Assembly (NCBI GenBank): GCA_002729515.1
Contig: PBYF01000066.1
Location: 1-36,253, forward strand
Reading direction: 5' to 3'
Origin: Deltaproteobacteria bacterium
GTDB lineage: Bacteria; Myxococcota_A; UBA9160; SMWR01
DNA: 36,253 nt
Part shown: positions 24,340-33,565 of the stretch, one piece after another
Position numbering within the stretch: the first letter of the stretch is position 1
Layout: every line of letters starts with the position of its first letter
Notes under the pieces: generated by a model
What the model saw: the letters and a program-made list of their open reading frames with translations, nothing else
Database searches by the model: none
What the model was told of the DNA's origin: nothing
Made by a program: the position numbers and the translations under genes

Positions 24340-25012
24340 ATCCCAGCATCACTTCGCACACGGGCCAGAAGATCACGGGAATCGCGATCCAAGCGGCCAG
24401 AATTCCCAAGAGCGCGAAGGCGGGACGCGCCATCCACTGCTTCATGCGGCGCGCCGTGTCCTCGGAAACCAGCAGGGAGAGGGCACCGCTCCCGTCGAGG
24501 GGAGGCACCGGGATCAGATTGAAGACCAACAACAGCAGATTCATCATGAAGAGCAGGCTGAGAAACATCCCTGTCGCTTCTGCAACACCGGATCCGGTCC
24601 CGACGACGAGCGCGGTGAAGCTCGGGTGCCCCGGCTCCACGACGTCAGCCAGCATGGCAAGGCGAATGCCCACACCGGCGAGCACCACGAGCGCGAGGTT
24701 CGCCGCCGGTCCCGCCAGCGACATCCAGCCGGCGCGCCGCGGGTGTGCGTACGCCCAGCGCGGATCGTAGGGCGTGCTGGCCCACCCGATCATCCACCCC
24801 GACATCGCGAACGAGAAGAGGGGAACCAGTACGGTTCCGAAGAGCTCCCGGCGCATGTGCGGCCTCGGATCCAGCGAAACCTGCCCGCCCAGATAGGCCG
24901 TGAGATCGCCGCCCCGCGCCGCGGCCCAGGCGTGCCCCGCCTCGTGCACCGTCAAGGAGAAGAGCAATACGACGTACCAGATCAGTCCGACCGCAATCTG
25001 CCCCGGTTCCAC
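24317..25012 (-). CDS. Site-2-protease-like M50 family membrane metallopeptidase
   Basis: The 231-residue protein starts with GTG. It contains HEAGH at residues 23-27 within a membrane helix (YVVLLFSLTVHEAGHAWAAA), which supplies the zinc ligands and catalytic Glu, and a late NLIPVPPLDGSG motif near residue 165 that supplies the third ligand. Four to six membrane helices are visible and PDZ domains are absent, as in the small rhomboid-neighbouring or FtsH-associated S2P group. It should cleave membrane proteins within the bilayer; the substrate is unknown. It is divergent from the trehalose gene (69-base gap) and leads the run M50-mutM-NFACT. Confidence 0.9.
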   Translation of the reverse strand: MEPGQIAVGLIWYVVLLFSLTVHEAGHAWAAARGGDLTAYLGGQVSLDPRPHMRRELFGTVLVPLFSFAMSGWMIGWASTPYDPRWAYAHPRRAGWMSLAGPAANLALVVLAGVGIRLAMLADVVEPGHPSFTALVVGTGSGVAEATGMFLSLLFMMNLLLLVFNLIPVPPLDGSGALSLLVSEDTARRMKQWMARPAFALLGILAAWIAIPVIFWPVCEVMLGLLFPEYL

Positions 25013-25081
25013 TCGTGGAACATAGCCCCGCGCTGGGCAAACGGGCGCACCCGGACACGTCCGCTGGGGTAACCTCGCACC

Positions 25082-27277
25082 GTGGCGCGGAAGGATTCCA
25101 ACGCTTCAGCGGAGCGACCGGTCGTCGTCGCAAGCAACCGGCTGCCGTTCACCTTCAAGCACACAGCCAAAGGGCTCGTGCGCGAGCCTTCAGCCGGCGG
25201 GCTGGTGTCGGCGCTCGAGCCCGTGCTCCGCAAGCGGGGCGGCACCTGGGTGGGCTGGCCGGGCATCGACGTCTGGGAGGGGGAGAGCATCGCGGCCCGC
25301 GGCGAGGCCTACCGCATCCGCCCCGTCGCACTGAGCGAGACCGAGGTCCAGCGCTACTACCACGGCTTCTCGAATCGAACCCTCTGGCCACTCATGCACT
25401 CGCTCGCTCCGCAGGCACGCTTCGACGCACGCGACTTCGTGCACTACGAGGAAGTGAACAAACGTTTCGGCGCGGCGGCGGCCGAAGAGGGTGAAGACGC
25501 GGGTCTCGTCTGGATCCACGACTACCAGCTCCTGCTTGCACCGGCCGAGGTGCGCAAGCACCTGCCCGACACGCGTCTCGCCTTCTTCCTTCACATCCCC
25601 TTCCCGCCCTACGACATCTTCCGGCTTCTCCCATGGGACCGTGAACTCCTGCGCGGGCTTCTGGCCTGCGACCTCATCGCCTTCCACGTCCGCAGTTACG
25701 CGCAGAACTTCCTCGACTGCGTCGAGCGCACGCTGGGCGCCCGCGTGGACAAGGCTGAGATGCTCGTCGAGTACGGCGATCGATCCACGCGCATCCGCGC
25801 ACTTCCGCTCGGGATCGAATTCGAGAGATACGAAGCGCTGGCCCGCGCCGCGCCGCCGCCGCAGAGCGCGCGCGAGCGGGTCGTACTGGGTATCGATCGT
25901 CTGGACTACACCAAGGGGATCCCAGAGCGGATGCTGGCCTTCGAACGGCTCCTCGAGCTTCACCCCGAGCACCGCGAAGAAGTAATCCTGCTCCAGATCG
26001 CCGTGCCCAGCCGCTCGCAGGTCGCCGAGTACCGCAAGCTCAAGCGCGAACTCGACGAGATCGTCGGCCGCATCAACGGGCGCTTCGCGACGGCCGGGTG
26101 GTCCCCCATCCGCTACCTCTACCGCACGGTCGACCAGCAGAGGCTCTGCGGTATCTACCGCGATGCCGACGTCGCCCTGGTGACGCCACTGCGCGACGGC
26201 ATGAATCTGGTCGCCAAGGAGTTCGTCGCTTGCCAGGTGGAGGCGCCCGGCGTGCTCGTGCTCTCGCGTCTCGCCGGGGCGGCCGACACCATGCGCGAGG
26301 CGTTGATGGTCAATCCCTACGACATCGACGGCAGCGCAGAGACACTCCACCGCGCACTCACGATGGAGGAGGAGGAGCGTGCATCGCGCGCCACGGCGTT
26401 GCGGCGGCGCGAACGGCGCGACGACCTCGGTGCATGGGTCACCTCCTTCCTGGAGGAGGCGGGAGTCGAACGCCCAACTCTCGCACCGCTCCAGGGCGCC
26501 GACTTCAGCGCATGGCTGGACAATTTCCTGAAGAGCTACCGGCTCGCGCTCTTCTTGGACTACGACGGCACGCTATCCCCGCTCCGGGAGCACCCCTCCA
26601 AGGCGCGACTTCCGCCACGTGTGCGCAAGGCGCTGATAGCTTGCGCCGAACGCAATGATGTGGACGTCTCGATCGTGAGCGGGCGCTCGCTCGCCGACGT
26701 GCAGAAGATGGTGGGTGTGCCCGAACTCACCTTCGCGGGTAACCATGGCCTGGAGATCGACGGGGGAGACATTCCCCATTTTTCCCACGAGGACTTGGTG
26801 CACTACCGGCAGCGTGCCGAGGCGCTGGCCTCGGACCTGGAGCGCTGCGAAGTCGACGGCGCTTGGACCGAGCACAAGGGACCCACGCTCACCTACCATT
26901 ACCGCGCCGTCCCCGAAAACCGGCGTGAACAACTCGTGGAAGACGTGCGGAGCAACATCGTGCTGCACGGCTATCAGTCGCGCGACGCCCACTGCGCGAT
27001 CGAGGCGCGTCCCCCGATCGGCTGGGACAAGGGCCGCGCCGTGCTCCACATCCTGCGCACCCGCTACGGCCCGGCCTGGTCGGAAGAAGTACGGGTCATC
27101 TACGTCGGCGACGACCAGACGGACGAGGATGCCTTCCGCTTCCTCGCCGGTCTCTCCACTACGTTCCGCGTCGGAAGCGCCGACACGCCCACCGCGGCGA
27201 CTCGGCGCCTGCCAGACGTGGACGCGGTGAGAGCGCTGCTCGAATGGCTCGCGGCCCGCCAATCGAAGCAAAGCTGA
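25082..27277 (+). CDS. otsAB-like: Bifunctional trehalose-6-phosphate synthase/phosphatase
   Basis: The 731-residue protein starts with GTG. The OtsA (GT20) part shows [12 protein letters not shown], the glycogen-synthase-like loop [22 protein letters not shown] (about residue 146), [38 protein letters not shown] (about 270) and [17 protein letters not shown] (about 372). The OtsB HAD phosphatase part shows [11 protein letters not shown] (about 493), [31 protein letters not shown] and [14 protein letters not shown]. It makes trehalose-6-phosphate from UDP-glucose and glucose-6-phosphate and dephosphorylates it in one chain, as in eukaryotic TPS-TPP proteins and some bacteria. Trehalose protects against osmotic stress and drying. 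The end overlaps the TauE gene by 34 bases. Confidence 0.96.
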   Translation: MARKDSNASAERPVVVASNRLPFTFKHTAKGLVREPSAGGLVSALEPVLRKRGGTWVGWPGIDVWEGESIAARGEAYRIRPVALSETEVQRYYHGFSNRTLWPLMHSLAPQARFDARDFVHYEEVNKRFGAAAAEEGEDAGLVWIHDYQLLLAPAEVRKHLPDTRLAFFLHIPFPPYDIFRLLPWDRELLRGLLACDLIAFHVRSYAQNFLDCVERTLGARVDKAEMLVEYGDRSTRIRALPLGIEFERYEALARAAPPPQSARERVVLGIDRLDYTKGIPERMLAFERLLELHPEHREEVILLQIAVPSRSQVAEYRKLKRELDEIVGRINGRFATAGWSPIRYLYRTVDQQRLCGIYRDADVALVTPLRDGMNLVAKEFVACQVEAPGVLVLSRLAGAADTMREALMVNPYDIDGSAETLHRALTMEEEERASRATALRRRERRDDLGAWVTSFLEEAGVERPTLAPLQGADFSAWLDNFLKSYRLALFLDYDGTLSPLREHPSKARLPPRVRKALIACAERNDVDVSIVSGRSLADVQKMVGVPELTFAGNHGLEIDGGDIPHFSHEDLVHYRQRAEALASDLERCEVDGAWTEHKGPTLTYHYRAVPENRREQLVEDVRSNIVLHGYQSRDAHCAIEARPPIGWDKGRAVLHILRTRYGPAWSEEVRVIYVGDDQTDEDAFRFLAGLSTTFRVGSADTPTAATRRLPDVDAVRALLEWLAARQSKQS

Positions 27278-28038
27278 GCTTGGATCCCTTCCAACTCGCC
27301 GTCCTGACGGTCACCGCATTCCTCACCTCGATCCTGTCCGCGATCATCGGGATGGCTGGGGGCATCACCCTGCTTTCGGTGATGCTGCTCTTCTACGACC
27401 CGCTCGTCGCCATTCCCGTCCACGGCGTGGTGCAGCTCGTATCGAACGGCTCGCGCACCTGGTTCCAGCGCAAGTACGTCGACCGCGGAATCCTGCTCCG
27501 CTACGCGGCCCTGCTCGCGCCGGGCGGTGTGCTCGGCATCGCGCTGCTGCGCGAGGCCCCTCCAGACTTGATCCGGGCGTTGATCGGGATCTTCGTGCTG
27601 CTGGCGACCTGGGCGCGGCAATGGCTCCTGCTCGGGACCCGCCCGGAACGGACCGACCGCAACCGACGCTTCCTGGCTCTCGGCGCGGTCGTCGGTGTGC
27701 TCAACACGACGATCGGTGCCACCGGTCCCCTGATCGCGCCCTTCTTCCTGGAGATCGGCCTGACCCGTCAGGCGCTCGTCGGAACCAAGGCCGCCTGCCA
27801 GGCTGCCGGCCATTTGGTGAAGATCGCCCTATTCGGCCTGGTGGGATTCGCCTTCGCGGCGTGGCTCGCCCCCCTGGCCCTCCTGTGTGCCGCGGTGATT
27901 GCGGGCACCTGGTTAGGCACTCGAATGCTCGACCGGGTGAGCGAGCGTCTCTTCGTGCTGCTCTACCGCGTCGTGCTCACGGCGATCGCGCTGCGCCTGG
28001 TGATCCACGACGGGGGCGCGTGGCTCGGGCTCCACTGA
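27244..28038 (+). CDS. TauE/SafE family membrane permease
   Basis: The 264-residue protein has about eight helices. It carries the duplicated family core: ILSAIIGMAGGITLLSVMLL in the first half and AVVGVLNTTIGATGPLIAPF in the second, each a Gly-rich loop followed by a Pro. Known members export sulfite or sulfoacetate or move other organic anions; the substrate here is unknown. ATG 27244 lies inside the end of the trehalose gene. A TTG at 27280, just after its stop, is an alternative. The tight coupling suggests one transcript, though no functional link to trehalose is obvious. Confidence 0.9.
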   Translation: MARGPPIEAKLSLDPFQLAVLTVTAFLTSILSAIIGMAGGITLLSVMLLFYDPLVAIPVHGVVQLVSNGSRTWFQRKYVDRGILLRYAALLAPGGVLGIALLREAPPDLIRALIGIFVLLATWARQWLLLGTRPERTDRNRRFLALGAVVGVLNTTIGATGPLIAPFFLEIGLTRQALVGTKAACQAAGHLVKIALFGLVGFAFAAWLAPLALLCAAVIAGTWLGTRMLDRVSERLFVLLYRVVLTAIALRLVIHDGGAWLGLH

Positions 28039-28120
28039 TCTCGCGCGGGCAAAGTGTTAACTTCCGTGTCGAATGCGCCCGCTGCGCCGGTCTGACCGGC
28101 GTCCACTCCGGAGTTCCTCC

Positions 28121-29155
28121 GTGTCTTCTCCCGTCCGGTCTGCCATTGGGTGGCTTCTCCCGTTCGCATGGCTCCTCGCTTGCGGCGCGGTGGATGAGAC
28201 CGCGGAGATACCGACCGCGTCGGCGAAAATGGAGCGCATCGAGCGCATCGTCGTGGCGACCGGGACGATCGAGCCCGAGCGCGAAGTCGAGGTGCGTTCG
28301 CGCATTGCCGGCATCGTGGAGAAGATTCACGTCGAAGACGGCGACCGGGTCGAGCCCGGGCAGCCACTCGTCGAAATCGAGCGGGAACTCCTCGAAGCGC
28401 AAGTGCGCGAAGCCGCGGCCGCACTCGAGGCCGTGCGCGTGGAGCTTCGCTTCGCGAAGATCGCACTCGAACGCAGCCTCGAGCTCGAGCGCAGCGGCGC
28501 AGCCTCGCAACAAAAACGCGACGACGCACGCTCCCGCCAGCAGGGCGCGCGCGCCGAGGTGGCGCGCGCCCAGGCCCGGCTGGACAACCTGAATACACAA
28601 CTCTCCTACGCGACGGTGCGCTCGCCGCTTGCGGGGCGCGTCCTCCAGATCCACACAGAGGAGGGCAACGCGGTTTCGCCCGTCACCGCCGTGACCGGGG
28701 GAATCGTGCTGCTTTCGCTCGCGGGCACCGAGGCGCTGTATCTCGAAGGGCTCGTCGACGAGAACGAGATCGCGCGCGTCGCGGTCGGCCAGCGGGCGCG
28801 GGTGCAGACCGAGGCCTTCCCCGAGCGATCCTTCGAGGGCTCGGTGCGCACGATCGCACCCATGGGCCAGCGAATCCAGAACGTCACGTACTTCGAGGTG
28901 AAGATCGAGATCGTCGACCCGGATGCCGAACTGCTGCTGCCGCGCATGTCCGGCGACGCCGACATCATCACCGAGACCGTCGAGAGCGCACTCGTCATCC
29001 CGGAAACGGCGCTGCGCTACCGGGGAGCGAATCTCTACGTCGAAATCGACGGTCCGGCACCCGAGGAACGCCGTATCGAGATCGGCATCGTCGACGGGAG
29101 CCGGGTCCAGGTGCTCTCGGGCCTCGCCGAGGGCGAGACGGTTCGACTCAAGTGA
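28121..29155 (+). CDS. MacA/HlyD-type periplasmic adaptor lipoprotein of an ABC exporter
   Basis: 344 residues from GTG 28121, which follows CGGAG by seven bases and gives a compact lipoprotein signal, AIGWLLPFAWLLAC. The ATG at 28073 would add 16 Arg-rich residues. The mature part shows the first lipoyl half (VEVRSRIAGIVEKIHVEDGD), a coiled coil (residues 105-160, EAQVREAAAALEAVRVELRF and following), the second lipoyl half (YATVRSPLAGRVLQIHTEEG) and beta-barrel plus membrane-proximal domains (VPIETALR-type VIPETALRYRGANL). It bridges the inner-membrane ABC permeases to an outer-membrane channel, which is not encoded in this window. The stop overlaps the ATPase start (GTGA). Confidence 0.9.
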   Translation: MSSPVRSAIGWLLPFAWLLACGAVDETAEIPTASAKMERIERIVVATGTIEPEREVEVRSRIAGIVEKIHVEDGDRVEPGQPLVEIERELLEAQVREAAAALEAVRVELRFAKIALERSLELERSGAASQQKRDDARSRQQGARAEVARAQARLDNLNTQLSYATVRSPLAGRVLQIHTEEGNAVSPVTAVTGGIVLLSLAGTEALYLEGLVDENEIARVAVGQRARVQTEAFPERSFEGSVRTIAPMGQRIQNVTYFEVKIEIVDPDAELLLPRMSGDADIITETVESALVIPETALRYRGANLYVEIDGPAPEERRIEIGIVDGSRVQVLSGLAEGETVRLK

Positions 29156-29859
29156 CCGGTGCGGCCGCCGGAACGTCGGCTCCGGTGATCGAACTCACGG
29201 GGCTGCACAAGTACTACGACACGGGCGGCGCACAGGTCCAAGCACTGCGGGGGATCGACCTGCAGATCGACCGCGGCGAACTCGTCTCGGTCATGGGTCC
29301 TTCCGGGTCGGGCAAGACCACGCTGATGGAGATCATCGGCTGCCTCTCCGAGCCCACGCAGGGGCGCTTTCGACTGAACGGGCACGACGTCCAGGGCCTC
29401 GCCGCCGACGCGCTGGCGGCCGTGCGCGGCGAGGCAATCGGCTTCGTCTTCCAGAGCTTCAACCTCCTGCCCCGGCTCTCGGTGGTCGAAAACGTCGAAC
29501 TGCCCCTTTCGTACCGGGGCGTATCGCGGCGCGTGCGGCGCGAGCGGGCACTCAAGGCGCTCGAGCGCGTCGGGCTCGCTCACCGGGCGCGGCACCGGCC
29601 GAGCGAGATCTCCGGCGGCGAACGCCAGCGCGCGGCGGTGGCGCGCGCACTGGTGAACGAGCCGTCGCTGCTGCTCGCCGACGAGCCGACGGGAAACCTC
29701 GACACCGCCACCGGCGACGAGATCCTGGCGCTGCTCTTCGCCGCCCACGCCGAAGGGAACACGGTGGTGATCGTCACCCACGACCCCCGCATCGGAGAGC
29801 GCGCACCGCGCCGCCTCACGCTCCGGGACGGTCTGCTCGACACGGACGGCTCCCGGTGA
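29152..29859 (+). CDS. ABC transporter ATPase, MacB/LolD class
   Basis: The 235-residue protein starts with GTG. Walker A is GPSGSGKTT (about residue 49), the Q-loop is FQSFNLLPRLSVVENVELPL, the signature is EISGGERQRAAVARAL (about 152), Walker B is LLLADEPTGNLDTATGDE (about 173) and the switch His is VIVTHDPR. The PTGNLD and FNLLP elements mark the mechanotransmission (MacB/LolD/FtsE) class. It powers the two permeases encoded next, with 4-base GTGA overlaps on both sides that indicate translational coupling. Confidence 0.96.
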   Translation: MTGAAAGTSAPVIELTGLHKYYDTGGAQVQALRGIDLQIDRGELVSVMGPSGSGKTTLMEIIGCLSEPTQGRFRLNGHDVQGLAADALAAVRGEAIGFVFQSFNLLPRLSVVENVELPLSYRGVSRRVRRERALKALERVGLAHRARHRPSEISGGERQRAAVARALVNEPSLLLADEPTGNLDTATGDEILALLFAAHAEGNTVVIVTHDPRIGERAPRRLTLRDGLLDTDGSR

Positions 29860-31094
29860 TCGGCGAGGCCGTGATCCAGGCCCTGCGGCTCCTGTGGGCG
29901 CACCGGCTGCGGTCGCTCCTCACCATGTTCGGCCTGGTCTGGGGCACGGCGTCCGTGATCTTCCTGGTGGGTTATGGCGAAGGCTCGCGCCGCACGCTCG
30001 AAGACGGCTTCTTCCGGGCCGGCCGCAACATGGGCGAGGTGCACGCCGGAAAGGTCGGTGAGAACTTCAGCCCGGCGGCGGACCGGCGCTTCCTCTGGTT
30101 CCGGATGCAGGAGGTCGAAGTACTGCGTCAGCGCGCGCAGGTGCCCGACCTGGTCGGCGCCGAGAGCTGGGAGATGCTCCCCGCCACGTTTGGACAGCGC
30201 GCTCTCACGCTGGATGTGCGCGGCATGGACCCGGAGGCCGTTGCCATTCGCGGTGTCGGAGTCGCCGCCGGCCGAACGCTCAGCGCCGCGGACGTCGAGC
30301 GCCGCGCGCGCGTGGCACTCCTCGGGGTAAAAACCCGACAACGGCTACTGGGACCCGAGGGACGACTCGGGGACCACATCCGCATCGCGGGCAAGCCCTT
30401 CGAGGTAGTTGGCTTCCTCGAGCCCGTCGGAACACAGCTCTCGCGCGACCGCATGGAGATCGACGAGCAGGTCTGGGTACCGATTACGACCGTTCAGCTC
30501 AACTGGCCGAGCTGGTGGACGGACGATGCCGTCGTCACCAAGGTGATCTACCGGATTCCGGACCCCCGCCTTCTCGACGCATCGAAGGACGAGGTTCGCG
30601 CCATCCTCGCCGAACAGATCGGCGTGGGCACCGACGACACCGAGGCCGTCAGAATCTGGAGCGCCCTCGACCAACTGAACCGGATGCCGATGCAGGAGAC
30701 CCGCTGGATGCTCCTCATCCTCGCCGCGACCACCCTGCTGGTCGGCGGCGTCGGCGTGCTCAACATGATGCTCGACGCGGTTCACGAGCGGCGCCCGGAG
30801 ATCGGCGTGCGGCTGGCCGTGGGAGCGCGCCGCCGCGACATCGTGGCGCAGTTCTTCGTCGAGACCGCGACGATCTGCGGCCTCGGCGGAATCGCCGGCG
30901 CGATTCTCGGCGTGGGCGCGTGTCTGCTGCTGAAACACCTGCCCCTGCCCGACCTGGTGCCGGTTCCGGTGCTCCAGCCCGGGATCGTCGGTACCGCGCT
31001 GGTCGTGCTGGCGGTGGTGGGCGTCGCTTCCGGCGTGGTGCCGGCGTGGCGCGCCGCCCGCGTGGATCCCGCTCTCACCCTGCGGATGGACTGA
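29856..31094 (+). CDS. MacB-like ABC transporter permease (first copy)
   Basis: 412 residues from GTG 29856, overlapping the ATPase stop. It shows an N-terminal helix LRSLLTMFGLVWGTASVIFL, a large periplasmic MacB-PCD domain (residues 45-275, with VRGMDPEAVAIRGVGVAAGR and RVALLGVKTRQRLLG), and three C-terminal helices with the FtsX-type coupling segment NMMLDAVHERRPEIGVRLAV and ARRRDIVAQFFVET. It ends WRAARVDPALTLRMD, the normal FtsX-family tail. Together with the ATPase it transmits force to the periplasm for export. The substrate is unknown. Confidence 0.93.
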   Translation: MIGEAVIQALRLLWAHRLRSLLTMFGLVWGTASVIFLVGYGEGSRRTLEDGFFRAGRNMGEVHAGKVGENFSPAADRRFLWFRMQEVEVLRQRAQVPDLVGAESWEMLPATFGQRALTLDVRGMDPEAVAIRGVGVAAGRTLSAADVERRARVALLGVKTRQRLLGPEGRLGDHIRIAGKPFEVVGFLEPVGTQLSRDRMEIDEQVWVPITTVQLNWPSWWTDDAVVTKVIYRIPDPRLLDASKDEVRAILAEQIGVGTDDTEAVRIWSALDQLNRMPMQETRWMLLILAATTLLVGGVGVLNMMLDAVHERRPEIGVRLAVGARRRDIVAQFFVETATICGLGGIAGAILGVGACLLLKHLPLPDLVPVPVLQPGIVGTALVVLAVVGVASGVVPAWRAARVDPALTLRMD

Positions 31095-31098
31095 AGCG

Positions 31099-32331
31099 GT
31101 GGACCTGCTGCAAGCCACACTTCGGAGCCTGCGCGCCCACGCGCTGCGCTTCGGTCTCACCTCACTCGGGATCGTCTGGGGCGCCTTCCTGCTGACCTTC
31201 CTCAGCGCCAGCATCGAAGGCCTCGACACCCACTACACCCGCGAACTCGAGAAGGCCGGGCCGAAGTTCGTCATCGCCTGGCCCGGTGCGCTGATCAAGA
31301 ACCGGGTGGGCGAGCGCGGCGCCCGTGCGGTCGTGCTCGAGAACGAGGACATGAGCCGCGTCGGGGCCCTGCACTCGATCGAGGACGCCGCCCCGAACCT
31401 GGCCCTGTGGAACCAGGTGGTCCGCGCCAACGGGCGCACCAAGCTCTTCCAGGTACAGGGCGTCGCCCCGCGCTCCGCGGCTCTCCGAAACCTGGTTCCC
31501 CGGGAAGGGCGGTTCTTGTCGCCTCTCGACCTCGAGCGCGGCGAGCGCGTCGCCTACCTGGGACCCGAGGCCGCCAAGCGCCTCTACGGCGAGACCTCGT
31601 CCATCGGACAGACACTCCAGATCGAGTCGCTCCGCTTCCGGGTGATCGGCGTGGGCGAACCGAAGGGCGACCAGATGATCAGCATCAACGGGTGGGACGA
31701 CTGGACGGTGTTCATCCCCTACACCGTGGCGCAGCGCTGGCTCCTCCAACACGACCGCATCGACATGGCGATCTTCGCTCCCGTGACCCGCGAGCGGTCG
31801 TGGGAGGCGATCGGCCACTTCCGCGAGATCGTGGGCCTCCACCACGACTTCGCGCCCGACCTCGACGCGGCGCTCAGCTTCTTCAACGTGCACGAAGCCC
31901 TCGAAATCGTGCACACACTCTTCCTGGGCTTCCGGATCTTCCTCGTGACGGCGGGGGCGGTGACGCTGCTCATCGGGGCCATTGGCGTGATGAACATCAT
32001 GCTCGTCGTCGTGGGCGAGCGGACCCACGAGATCGGGCTGCGCAAGGCGGTGGGTGCCACCGACCGGTCGATCTTCCTCCAGTTCCTCGCCGAGGCCGCG
32101 AGTGTCTGCGGGCTCTCGGGCATCCTCGGCGCCGCGCTCGGCGTGGGCTTCACGCGCCTCATCGCGGCGGTCGCCCCGGCGGGCAGCCACTTCACCTCGC
32201 CGCCGGAGCTCTCCGCTGCCACGGTGACGCTCATCGCCACCTCGCTCGCCGTCGTCGGCATCGTCGCCGGCGTGCTCCCGGCGCTGCGCGCCGCCCGGGT
32301 CCCCCCGGCAGAAGCCCTTCGCGCCACCTGA
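31099..32331 (+). CDS. MacB-like ABC transporter permease (second copy)
   Basis: The 410-residue protein starts with GTG four bases after the preceding gene. The architecture is the same: helix LRFGLTSLGIVWGAFLLTFL, periplasmic domain with FQVQGVAPRSAALRNLVPRE and RVAYLGPEAAKRLYG, then NIMLVVVGERTHEIGLRKAV and three helices, ending ALRAARVPPAEALRAT. The two permeases differ clearly in sequence, so the exporter is probably a heterodimer and not a MacB homodimer. Confidence 0.94.
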   Translation: MDLLQATLRSLRAHALRFGLTSLGIVWGAFLLTFLSASIEGLDTHYTRELEKAGPKFVIAWPGALIKNRVGERGARAVVLENEDMSRVGALHSIEDAAPNLALWNQVVRANGRTKLFQVQGVAPRSAALRNLVPREGRFLSPLDLERGERVAYLGPEAAKRLYGETSSIGQTLQIESLRFRVIGVGEPKGDQMISINGWDDWTVFIPYTVAQRWLLQHDRIDMAIFAPVTRERSWEAIGHFREIVGLHHDFAPDLDAALSFFNVHEALEIVHTLFLGFRIFLVTAGAVTLLIGAIGVMNIMLVVVGERTHEIGLRKAVGATDRSIFLQFLAEAASVCGLSGILGAALGVGFTRLIAAVAPAGSHFTSPPELSAATVTLIATSLAVVGIVAGVLPALRAARVPPAEALRAT

Positions 32332-32354
32332 CCCCGCCTCGGGTCCGCTCGATC

Positions 32355-33464
32355 TCAGGAATAGAGGATCACGCTCCGGATCACCTCGCCTTCGTGCATG
32401 AGATCGAAGGCGCGGTTGATGTCCTCGAGGGGCAGCGTCTTCGTCACCATCTCGTCGAGCTTGATGTGGCCGTCCATATAACGATCGACGTAGCCCGGCA
32501 ACTCGGTGCGGCCCTTCACGCTTCCGAAGGCCGTGCCGCGCCAGGAGCGGCCGGTCACCAGCAGGAAGGGCCGGGCGTGGATCTCCTCGCCGGCGCCCGC
32601 GACGCCGATGACGATCGCCTCGCCCCAGCCCCGGGCCGTGCAGGCCAGGGCCTGCCCCATCAGATCCACGTTGCCCACGCACTCGAACGAGTAATCGACG
32701 CCTCCGTCGGTCAGCTCGACGATCGCCTCGGCGACGTCGCCAATCTCCCCCGGGTTCACAAAGTCTGTGGCGCCGAACTGGCCGGCGAGTTCGAACTTCT
32801 CGGCGTTCACGTCGACCGCGATGATGCGCTCGGCGCCGGCCATCACCGCACCCTGGATCACGGAAAGCCCGACACCGCCCAGACCGAAGACGGCAACCGA
32901 AGACCCGGCCTCGACCTTCGCTCGGTTGCGCACCGCGCCGATCCCGGTCGTGACGGCGCAGCCCAGCAGGCACACCTTGTCGAAGGGCGCGTCATCGCGG
33001 ATCCGTGCGAGTGCAATTTCAGGCAGCACCGTGCGTTCGGCGAAGGTCGAGGTCCCCATGTAGTGGTGGATCACCTTCCCACCGCGCGAGAACCGGCTCG
33101 TCCCGTCCGGCATCACGCCCTGGCCCTGGGTGGCGCGCAGCGTGATGCAGAGATTCGTCTTGCCCGACTGGCAGTAGCGACACGTCCCGCACTCCGGGAT
33201 GTAGAGCGGGATCACGTGGTCGCCGGGCTTCACCGAAGTGACACCGCTACCGACATCCTCGACGACGCCCGCCCCTTCGTGCCCCAGCACGGCGGGGAAA
33301 AGCCCTTCCGGGTCCCGGCCGGAGAGGGTGTAGGCGTCCGTATGGCAGACCCCCGTGGCCTCGAGCCGAACGAGCACCTCTCCCGCCTTCGGACCCTCCA
33401 GGTCGATCTCCTCGATCTCGAGCGGTTTTGCCGGCTCCCAGGCGACGGCCGCCTTGACCTTCAA
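32355..33464 (-). CDS. frmA/adhC-like: S-(hydroxymethyl)glutathione dehydrogenase / class III alcohol dehydrogenase
   Basis: 369 residues from TTG 33464, preceded by GGAGGAAG with a good spacing; this matches the family length. The catalytic zinc ligands are Cys40 ([20 protein letters not shown]) and His62-Glu63 (LGHEGAGVV). The structural zinc uses Cys91, 94, 97 and 105 ([15 protein letters not shown]). The NAD-binding loop is [31 protein letters not shown] and [14 protein letters not shown] are typical of the glutathione-dependent formaldehyde dehydrogenase class. It oxidises S-hydroxymethylglutathione in formaldehyde detoxification and can also reduce S-nitrosoglutathione. No S-formylglutathione hydrolase gene is adjacent. 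It is divergent from the ThDP enzyme gene. Confidence 0.93.
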   Translation of the reverse strand: MKVKAAVAWEPAKPLEIEEIDLEGPKAGEVLVRLEATGVCHTDAYTLSGRDPEGLFPAVLGHEGAGVVEDVGSGVTSVKPGDHVIPLYIPECGTCRYCQSGKTNLCITLRATQGQGVMPDGTSRFSRGGKVIHHYMGTSTFAERTVLPEIALARIRDDAPFDKVCLLGCAVTTGIGAVRNRAKVEAGSSVAVFGLGGVGLSVIQGAVMAGAERIIAVDVNAEKFELAGQFGATDFVNPGEIGDVAEAIVELTDGGVDYSFECVGNVDLMGQALACTARGWGEAIVIGVAGAGEEIHARPFLLVTGRSWRGTAFGSVKGRTELPGYVDRYMDGHIKLDEMVTKTLPLEDINRAFDLMHEGEVIRSVILYS

Positions 33465-33565
33465 TCTTCTTCCTCCCACTCTTCTTCCCACTCTGGCGCA
33501 ACGCGCGCGCTCCCCCCGCTGGAGGCGCCCAGTATAGAGTGGGGGCCTGTGATACGGTGCCGCCG

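Noticed and set aside
31162..32973. 603-codon open frame on the minus strand opposite the second ABC permease and the formaldehyde dehydrogenase
   Set aside because: Arg/Asp/Glu-rich low-complexity translation with no domain. Long antisense frames are expected in very GC-rich coding DNA, and the opposing genes are clear.
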